64,000 bases of DNA from Crotalaria pallida (lineage: Eukaryota; Streptophyta; Magnoliopsida; Fabales; Fabaceae). Within the stretch, counting starts at the first letter, position 1. Each line of letters opens with the position of its first letter. The notes beneath the pieces were generated by a model that saw only the letters and a program-made list of their open reading frames with translations, was not told where the DNA came from and did not search any database. Made by a program: the position numbers and the translations under genes. Positions 54,941-64,000 of this stretch are shown here, piece by piece. The DNA is taken from positions 62,792,501-62,856,500 of the forward strand of contig CM075651.1 of assembly GCA_037953625.1 (NCBI GenBank). Reading direction: 5' to 3'.

Positions 54941-56825
54941 ATGTTCAAGGCACATGACGGGAGATAAGCGACATTTCATTGAGCTTACTCCAAAAGAGAA
55001 GGGTTATGTCACTTATGGGGACAACAACAAAGGCAAAATTCTTGGTATTGGTAAAATCGGAAACTCTTCAAACTTGATTATTGATAATGTGCTTTATGTT
55101 CAAGGATTAGAACACAATCTCTTGAGCATAAGTCAATTGTGCGATATTGGCAATCATGTATTATTTACCTCTACTCATTGCCTCATTAAAAGTGACAAAG
55201 ATGAATCTATCAAATTTGTTGTTAAAAGGTCAAATAATACTTACTTAGTTGATTTAAACAAAGTTACTTCTTTGGTATCTACTTGTTTAGTGAGCAAAGA
55301 ATGTGACACTTGGTTATGGCATCGTAGGACCGCTCACATAAATGTAAACCAATTGAAGAAATTACAATCTAAAGATCTAGTAGTTGGTTTACCAAAGCTA
55401 AATTTTTCTATTGAAGGTGTTTGTTCGCCATACAAAAAGTGTAAACAAACTAAAAACACCTATGGATCAAAAATGGTGATGTCCACATCAAGGCCATTAG
55501 AAATGCTTCATATGGACTTGTTTGGACCATCACAAGTAAAAATCTTTGGTGGCAACTATTATGCATTGGTGATTGTTGATGACTTCTCTATGTTTACTTG
55601 GACTTTATTTTTAACTACAAAGAGTGAGACCTATAAATCTTTTAAACATCATGTAAAACTTTTGCAAAACCAAGTGAATCAAAAAGTAATTATTATTCGT
55701 ATCGATCATGGTGGTGAATTTGAAAACCACAAATTTGCTAAATTTTGTGCTAAAAATGGTATTGAGCACCAATTATCCGCACCAAGAAGTCCGGAACAAA
55801 ATGGAGTGGTAGAGCGGAAAAATAGGGTGTTAGAGGAACTTGTTAGAACCATGCTAAATGATTCTCAAGTACCTCAATACTTTTGGGCCGATGCCGTCAA
55901 TACGGCTTGTTATGTTTTGAATCGAATTTTGATAAGGCCCTCTTTAGATAAAACCCCCTATGAATTTTACAAAGGAAGAAAGCCAAACATATCTCATTTT
56001 CATGTCTTCGGATGCAAAGTTTTTGTTTTAAATAATGGAAAAGAAAACCTTGGCAAGTTTGATTCCAAATCCGATGAAGGCATATTTTTAGGCTATTCTT
56101 CTCATAGTAAAGCTTATAGAATTTTCAATAAAAGAAATTTAACAATTGAAGAATCTATTCATGTTGTTTTTAATGAGTCTTCGAAAGAAGATAGTGTTTT
56201 ATGTGATGCTAGTGAAGATGGCATTGAATTTTCAAACGAAGAAAAAGAGAGAGAGAAATCAAAAGTTGATGAAGGTGAAGTTAAACAAGAACTTCCTCCG
56301 GCTTGGAAATCCGTCAAGGCTCATCCTATTGACAATGTCATAGGAGATATGTCAAAGGGAATACTAACTCGTACGTCTATTCAAAACATTTTTAACTATG
56401 TCTCCTTTGTTTCTCAAATCAAACCCGATTCAATTAAAAAGGCCATTGAGGATGAACATTGGGTTCTTTCTATGCAAGAAGAATTGAACCAATTTTCTAG
56501 AAACAAAGTTTGGGATCTAGTCCCTAAACCCAAGGATCATCCCATAATCGGCACTAAATGGATTTATAGAAATAAACTTGATGAATCCGGATTGATTATA
56601 AGAAACAAAGCAAGATTAGTGGCTCAAGGGTACAACCAAGAGGAAGGTATCGATTATGATGAGACCTTTGCTCCGGTTGCACGACTTGAGGCAATCCGAA
56701 TTTTACTTGCTTTCGCATCAATCATGAAATTTACTTTATACAAAATGGATGTTAAAAGTGCTTTCTTGAATGGGTTTATAAAGGAAGAAGTGTATGTCAA
56801 GCAACCCCCCGGTTCCCGGTTTTGA
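54941..56825 (+). pseudogene. Protease end, integrase and start of RT of element C
   Basis: The frame resumes after B with CSRHMTGDKRHF. The pre-integrase and zinc-binding region (WHRRTAHIN, then CSPYKKCKQ) has lost the second zinc-binding cysteine. The integrase core shows HMDLFGP, DDFS, DHGGEF and QNGVVERKNR. Reverse transcriptase begins at NKVWDLVPKP and KWIYRNK with MDVKSAFLNG. A short duplication at about 56808-56820 (GGTTCCC next to GGTTTTG) shifts the frame, so it stops at 56823-56825. The element belongs to Ty1-copia because integrase precedes reverse transcriptase. Confidence 0.9.
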
Positions 56826-57963
56826 AAGTAGTGAATTTCCAAACCATGTTTATAAATTGAAAAAGGCACTTTATGGATAGAAACAAGCTCCTAGAGCTTG
56901 GTATGATCGATTGAGTTCCTTTTTATTAGAAAATAAGTTTCAAAGAGGGAAGGTTGATAATACACTATTCATTTATAAAACCAAAGATGACATATTGTTA
57001 GTACAAATCTATGTTGATGATATCATATTCGGTGCTACTAACGTGTCTCTTTGTAGAAAGTTTTCCAATTTGATGAAAAAGGAATTTGAAATGTCAATGA
57101 TGGGAGAGCTCAAGTTCTTCCTAGGCTTACAAATAAAGCAAGTCAAGGAGGGGACATTTGTGCATCAAGGGAAATATTGCAAAGAGCTCCTTGAGAAGTT
57201 CGTATTGGACAAATGCAAAGAAGCCTACACTCCAATGAGTACATCATGCTACCTAGACAAGGATTAACAAGGTACCCCGGTTGATGTAAGTAAATATAGA
57301 GGAATGATAGGTAGTCTCCAATATCTTACTGCATCTAGACCGGATATTATGATTAGTGTATGCATTTGTGCTTGATTTCAAGGTAATCCTAAAGAATCTC
57401 ACCTATCCGCAGTTAAACATATATTTAAATATCTAAAAGGAACAATTAACACTGGTTTGTGGTATCCTGCTGATGCCAATCTTAGTTTAGTTGGTTACTC
57501 GGATTCCGATTTCGCGGGATGCAAGCTTGATCGAAAAAGCACCAGTGGTACTTGCCATTTCTTGGGAAGTTCATTGGTGTCATGGTTTTCTAAAAAGCAA
57601 GCTTGTGTTGCTCTTTCTACCGCCGAAGTGGAATATATTGCAGCAGGTAGTTGTTGTTCTCAACTATTATGGATGAAACAACAATTATTGGACTTTGGTT
57701 TGAAACTTGAAAATATTCCTATTAGATGCGATAATACGAGTGCAATCAATTTGACTAAGAATCCGGTGTATCATTCAAGAACCAAACACATTGAAATAAG
57801 ACATCACTTTTTGAGAGATCATGTACAAAAAGGTGATTGTACAATTGAATTTGTTAGTACTACAAATCAATTAGCCGACATTTTTGCAAAACCTTTTCCA
57901 ACAGATACTTTCTATCATATAAGGAGAGAGCTTGGTATTTTAGATGAATCAAACATAGGCTAA
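56826..57963 (+). pseudogene. RT end and RNase H of element C (three stops)
   Basis: The remaining RT carries the catalytic IYVDDIIFG (about 57010). RNase H has SLVGYSDSDFAGC, GTCHFLG, ALSTAEVEYIA and CDNTSAINLTKNP and ends LADIFAKPF. In-frame stops are a TAG at about 56878 (in the ALYG..QAPRAWY motif), a TAA at about 57265 and a TGA at about 57374. The final stop is at 57961-57963. The motif order matches Ty1-copia. Confidence 0.9.
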
Positions 57964-58085
57964 TTGCATTTTGTGTCATTTGAAAAATCACCACTTTAGT
58001 ATTATTTTAATTTGTCTTGATTCTTGGCTAAGATTGTTCTTGATGATGTTCTGAATATTGTGTATTAATTGTGTGTGATTCTCTA
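57964..58085 (+). other. Region after pol of C, cut by H
   Basis: These 122 AT-rich bases should lead to the purine tract and 3' LTR of C. No clear purine tract is seen before H begins. Confidence 0.5.
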
Positions 58086-61000
58086 TGTAACACCCCGATT
58101 CGGCAACTTGAAAACTTAACTTACTTAAATTCAAAGTAGTGAAAATTAGGGCCATTTTTTTTTACAAATGTTACACAAGATGAGAACACTTAGGTTTTCA
58201 AAACATAGTTACATTTAAAACTTATGTTCTCATTTTGCACAACCCATTCAAGTTCCAAACCGAGATGTCACAAGACACCGCACTTTGAAACCCGTTTTCA
58301 AAACATCAATTTAAAACATAGCCCGTTTGCTTGTTTCAAAACACCAGTGTTAAATAAAAACTTTTGCCCGGGTACAGTATGATAGAGCTCAGTAACTAAG
58401 AACTTACAATGGAGTACATTCCGCCAGGGGAATTCCTAGCTTCTAGTCATGCTTCCTATTACTTGTTGTCCCACTTCGGATCTTGGTAGATGAAGCCCAC
58501 CACGCTTCCGCTGCGCCATCTACCCGTTGCAATATCAGCGGTTGCCGATACGACAACAAGGTAGGAGAGAGTCAGTGTTCCGAACACTGACGAGTTGACT
58601 ATACGGTCTCAGGGTAGATAAAGACAGACTAGTAATATAACTAAAACAGTATAACCTAGATACTTAACATGATGCAATCACATAATCATCAACAATTAAC
58701 ATGTTATGCACATAGCACATAAGAGTCACAGCATATCCAAACACACCAATATCAACATTTCTAACCAATTAATTCGTTCATGTTCTTATAATCACAGCAT
58801 CAGATTCTTTCTCATGAACTTTCACAGCTTTTCTCAATCCTTCTTTCCTCATAATTTCCACACTTGTCACTTATTCCAGGAATTCTTTCCCATACTCTTA
58901 TTTCAATTTCACTCAATGCTTGATATCTTTTGATATACTTTTCTTTGAAACATCTTTGTCTTTTTAAGTTTTATTATCTCGGTTAGCATCAATGATGAGG
59001 GGGAAACATCATTGAGCTCACATACGTCTACATCTCCTCGGTCAACCACCGAACCTAGTCGGAAGCAAACAGGAGTACAGGACCTTTACCACGCGGGCAC
59101 GACAGCTGTCACACAAACAAATGGTCCCAGACCAGGAGGACTCAGCCTTAAATCATATCATATCAATAACAAGGCACGCTCTCAGCGGAAATCACAAATG
59201 CCCCGTTCCAGTCCCTCTCACTGTTCCTGAAATGCCATAGGGGTGACAGCACTATTCCGGTCCCGGGTGCAGAACTTACCACGACATTAGACCCAGTCCC
59301 TACCACGTTAGTACGCCACATGTGGGATTCAATCCGCCCAGAATAGTACTCAAAGCCTCATGGCGTTTTACCGCCCTAGCTTACCCTATTGCATTCACAA
59401 CCCGAATATCCTTGATATCCGAGGTACCTTCCTCTCCACTACTTCGATACGACACTCATACCTCACCGCGTTTGTAAATGTCTTTTAATGTCTTTTAATG
59501 TTTTACGATTTACTTAACGGCTTGATCCTAACAATCGGCTCGTCCTTGGCGCATCCCTTCAACGAAGCCCGACCACTAAACGCAATCCATTCCCCCTAAA
59601 TCTCAATGGCATCCTGCCTCAAATCACTTTCTCATTATCACCATTCCCATAAACTCATTCTCAACATATTACTCATCAACATCATCAGCATCTTTTCCTC
59701 GTCTTTCAAAATGTCCTTTCGCAAAACTTTTTCAAAATAATGTTTCCAAAAACTTTCACAAAAATACCATTTTCACAAAAGCTTTTCAAAAATGTCTTTT
59801 CAAAACCTTTTTCAAAAACAATCACATTTTTGGATGAGTGTTAATGGAGGAGCAAGCTCAACTCAACACTAAGCTTCTTTCCAAAAACGTGAACGAGGAA
59901 TCACATCTCCATTCAAACCATATCTCACTTTCACAATCACTTCTCTCTCAAATCTCAACTCTGTATATCTTTTACAATTTCATTCGCATCGCCCTTCATC
60001 TCTTTCTCAATCATTCTCATACCTTCTCTTCATTCTCAACTCCTCACTTATTTCTTTCTCAATCATTGCTCATATTTCTTGTTTAATCTCTTTTCTCCTT
60101 TCCATTTATCTTATTACTTTCACGGTTTCATCATCATCATTTCACTATCCAAACATAATCAAACAATATCTAACAAAATAAAGTATGCACAACAAGTGAA
60201 CATCTAATGATGCATAGCAAATAAACATTTAGTATGCAAACAGAACATCTAACACACATATGTGTATCGCCTAATTCGCAGTACTCTCACAATCCTTCTA
60301 TTCGGATTGTGAGCAACCACGTTACGGGATCACAACACTCTCACTCACCTGGATGACGACACATCCAAAAACTTTCCAAGATTTCCAGTCGCTAACCTTG
60401 CCACGTTTCCTTCGCGTCCGACACCCGAACTAGACATTTTTCCCCGTGCGTTAGAAAACGATTTACGTGAATTCTTAAATTTCGTTTTAAAACACTTTGA
60501 AATAGTTCCCTTTCTTAAAAACATACTACTAATATCCAAAAAGGTTTCAATTCCAAATCAATTTTTTAATGAAATGTTTCCGAGAAAAACTTCTTAAAAC
60601 AACTTATTTTCCAAAACAGAATCTATTTCTTTTAGTTTAAAACACCCTGGTTGAAAAAATCCTTTTCCTTAAACACTGAATGAAACCTTTTAGAAAACAA
60701 TTCTTTGAAAATCTTTCTTAAATCAAATACAAAACTCAAGAAAGTAAAACTTCAGAATCAATCAAATTAATTTATTAAATTTCTAAACTTCATAATATCA
60801 TCAAACACTAATCAAAGAATATCAATTAATTTAAGTTGTTTGAAGTATACCTTTTTCCAATAAAATGTTTTTCAATTACTTTAAAATCCAAACATAAATT
60901 TTCACAGATACATCTCACAAACAGTATTCAAAACAAACACATTCAATTCCCAGAGAACAATCACATACACTTTTCAAAGCATTCCAATCATTCACAAACA

Positions 61001-64000
61001 TATATACAGGAAGTCACATTTTTTATTATTTAAGATCATTAATTAAATTATAGCCTTAATAAATTAATTCAATTATCCTTAAGAAAATAATTTAACTTAA
61101 TCTTCTAATTAGCTCACAAAACCGAATCACACATGGTTATTATTTTCTAATCACAAATTAATTTTTTTAAAACTAAAAATCATTGATTCAATATTACAAA
61201 ATTCCTTTTCATTTTTATTTCCAAAACCAAAAGATACAGAAATCACACATCACATTCACCTAGTATCATGGATCCAGAAACATAGTCATTTTCATGAACA
61301 TAATTCTCCAACTTCATGCACATGCATAGACCGAATTATGCTCATATAATTTTTGCAAGGATTAGATGCATAAATAAAAACATAATTCATGAAATTATTT
61401 TCTCTCTTTTACTGCTAAAACCGTGAGCATGCCATAGGAAATTCAACAAATTTTTAATTTCATTTTCAAAACAAAATCAACACAACAATTTAAATCACAA
61501 ACCATCACACATATTTTACTTTAAATTTAATTAATTCATGCATGCACTTTAGAACTCCTAAATTCACTTAATCTTATCATGCATGCTACCTACATAAGGA
61601 ACAAGCCTAGCTTCCTTTTTTTACCTAGAGTTGCCGAATGTCAACATAGAAAAAGACATGGTTTCCATTCATTTTTCAACACAAACAAAAGTCACAATAT
61701 CACATCACATATATAAAAATCATATAACTACAACCAAGACATGTGAGTTACACATTACTTCAATCATGCATTAACATTATTAAAACACTTTCTTTTTCAA
61801 ACTTTTTTTTTTGGCATACATAGAATAAATTCAAGTTCATCATTTAGTTTTAGAAAAAAAATCAAGATGATACTTTAAACCTTTAGAAATGACATGCATA
61901 TACTTAAAATCATGAGATCTAATCTTAGAATAATCATGCATCAACTTTTTACAAAATAAAGGCATGGATTTCATTTTTAATTAAGTATGGCCGAATGGCC
62001 TCCAAGAAAATAAGACATGCACATAATCAAACATTTAATCAAATCATGCTTGAGAAATCATTTTAAAAACTTGTTTTCTTTAATTCTTTTCTCTAAAAAC
62101 CGAAGCACACATAAAAAGGAAAACACAATCTTTCTCTTAAAAATTAACATGCAAGCTAAAGATCTAAATTTTTCACACATCAAACAAGGATAATTACATG
62201 CATACATTTAAATCAACTAAGAAAATCACAAAGTTAACATGCAAGACTAGAAACTTGAACTTTCTCACAACTCACATCTAGATCATAAATTTATTCAACA
62301 AATGAAAACACATCATAAGCCACGGTTTTGTAAAAAGATTTAACATGCAAAGCCAAATAATTTTACTTTATTATTTATTAAACTTAGATCATAGAGTTAT
62401 TCAACAAATAAACATGAAAATACATATAGATCAAGATCTAACAAAAGATTTAGCATGCAAAATCAAAAATTTCACTTTATTAACAAATAAACTTAGATCA
62501 TGAATTTTCTTATCAAATAATCACATAAGCACACATAGATCATGGTTTAAAGAAAGAAAAGTAGACATGCAAGGAAATTCATTTTAGTTTTCACAAAATC
62601 TTCAAACAAAGCTTTAGATCTTTTAAGTCTTGGTTAGAAAATATTATATCTAGCAAGAATACTTTGAACCGAAACATCAAACATCAAGCCTAACTTATTA
62701 CAAATTATTTTTAGTCCTTAAAGTCCAAGATCAAAGAAGGTCAATACGCAAGATCATCTTTAAACTTATAAAAATGAACATGCAAGAAGAAAAAGAATAT
62801 AGATCTACAAAACCAAAAGAAAAATCTAAACTATTACAATCCTTCATCTTGATCTTCAAATCCTACCATGAGAATGGGGTTGATCTCTAGTCTTCTAATG
62901 CTCTTGATCTACAAATACAACTCGTAGGTTTGGCTTGGATCTTCTTCTTCCTTCTTCTACAACCTCACGGCCAACCTTCTCTCTTTTCTCTCTATTTCTT
63001 TTTCTTTTTCTTTCTCTAAGAGGTTGATGAGTCTCTTAGAGTAGTGTTTAGTGTTGGTGGAAGAAATGAGAATGGGTGAAAGGAAAATGAACTATGGCCA
63101 CACACATATATAGGCCACGAACCATTCCCTCTTTTTCCCTTAAGTTTTGGTTTTGGTCATTCACACTAGGAGGGACGGTTTTGTCCTTACAAAAATATGC
63201 ATGGATAGAGGTCATCAAAGTCAAGAGGACAAGGTTAAATAGGTTAGGCTTTTTAGGGGTCATTCTAGGTTTAAAACTAGTTAGGGTTTCTAACTTAATT
63301 TAGTTTGGTTTGGTCATGACTAAGTTCCTTCTTGGTTATGGCTTGACTTACTCATTAAGCTTCTAGGAAATTCTACTCCCAACATACATACACACACATA
63401 CACGTATCACACATACACGCACATACATACCCATACCGTAGTACACACATACACACATACATGCTTCACATTTTTATTTTCTAACTATATTTACTCATAA
63501 TTACCTATTCACACAATAAAGCAATTAATTCAAAAATTCACATTCACATAATTAATTTCATGCATCACACAGTACACACACATCAAACCAAGCATTCATC
63601 ACATAAAAATTTCAAGCCAAATCAATAAAAATCACTTTCTTCAAAACACCATTTCTAAAACTCGTATTTTGTAATTCTGGAAACAAATTTTTATAAAACA
63701 ATCCTGAAAAATCTGAAAGTTAAATTTTTCAAATCTACTTTTCAAGATGATCGTTTTGATATAAAGATCGTAAAAATCCGAGTTACGGTTAAAAAGTTAC
63801 GAATTTTTAAAGTTAACAGATCCAAAAACTTTATTTCTAATAAAAATCACTTTTCAATAAAATCACAACTAATTTCTTATAAATCAAATTAACAAAATCA
63901 TTCACTTTTCTTTTATAAAAACACTTTGTTTATAAAATTTCATGAAAACCAATACTTTATTCCTTTCTCTCATAAAATATTTTTCTGAAAATTTCCTTTA
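58086..64000 (-). repeat. Element H: long G-type LTR running off the window
   Basis: It starts TGTAACACCCCGATTCGG on the plus strand, like the inner end of the G LTR, but no PBS precedes it. It is therefore the 3' LTR of a minus-strand element that extends to the right. At 5915 bases it has not ended. It shares with G the GCCTTAAT/CCGAACTAGACATTTTT words (about 60430), a 45-base identical block (59073-59117) and the ACACATACAC microsatellite (about 63383-63455). A minus-strand TATA-like CCTATATATG lies near 63106. From 60100 to 62850 it is AT-rich with no gene seen. Confidence 0.75.

Larger units (their letters stand above)
30420..58085 (+). mobile_element. Element C: Ty1-copia element split by B and H
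   Basis: The 5' LTR (left border unclear), PBS, gag and the start of the protease region lie at about 30420-32616. The rest of pol continues at 54941-57963. The break is an insertion of B with a 5-base target duplication ATGTT. The 3' LTR is missing because element H begins at 58086, 122 bases after the pol stop. Gag and pol carry several stops and one frameshift, so C is old and inactive. Confidence 0.85.

Noticed and set aside
1..64000. CRISPR arrays, bacterial operons, riboswitches, rRNA or tRNA genes
   Set aside because: None was seen. The hairpin arrays lack constant repeats with unique spacers, and the tRNA-like words are primer binding sites only.

Overview
This is a repeat-dense stretch of plant nuclear DNA. 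The transposon lineages (Sirevirus Ty1-copia, Tekay/Del chromoviruses, Athila-like Ty3-gypsy, CACTA) and AT-rich LTRs carrying motifs such as TAATCGATTA and CGCCCAGGCG suggest a legume, possibly of the Phaseoleae; that is inference from style, not from a marker gene. No intact host gene was recognised. Almost all bases belong to eleven transposable elements or pieces of them, several nested inside one another. I name the elements by letter.

Left part (1-23147). Element S (plus, Sirevirus) contributes its envelope-like ORF, purine tracts and 3' LTR (1575-3146), and abuts a fragment (3147-3549) of an E-type LTR. Element D (minus, Ty3-gypsy) keeps a broken gag and a PBS next to a long LTR (4968-8318). 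Element E (plus, Tekay-like) has a 3.4-kb 5' LTR, a PBS and an open gag-protease-RT-RNase H frame that is cut at 14459 by an LTR fragment F. Element G (minus) has a 5.2-kb LTR and almost no internal region.

Middle (23148-30741). A non-transposon island with exon-like pieces is interrupted by a 4.35-kb CACTA transposon (25446-29795, TSD GGC) and ends in a second, one-ended CACTA-like fragment.

Right part (about 30420-64000) is a four-level nest. Ty1-copia element C is the outer shell. Non-autonomous gypsy element B sits inside C (TSD ATGTT, 32617-54940). Tekay element J (minus) sits inside the 5' LTR of B (TSD GGTAA, 33837-50547). Tekay element K (plus) sits inside the 5' LTR of J (TSD CATAG/CACAG, 42922-48833). 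A very long G-type LTR, H, interrupts the 3' end of C from 58086 to the window end.

Most interesting: the LTRs of E and J, although different families, each encode at the same place a roughly 160-codon sense ORF with a conserved basic N-terminus, a proline-rich middle and an acidic tail. It lies just after a candidate splice acceptor and about 1.5 kb after a candidate donor. Several unrelated LTR families also carry clustered palindromes, each family with its own sequence.
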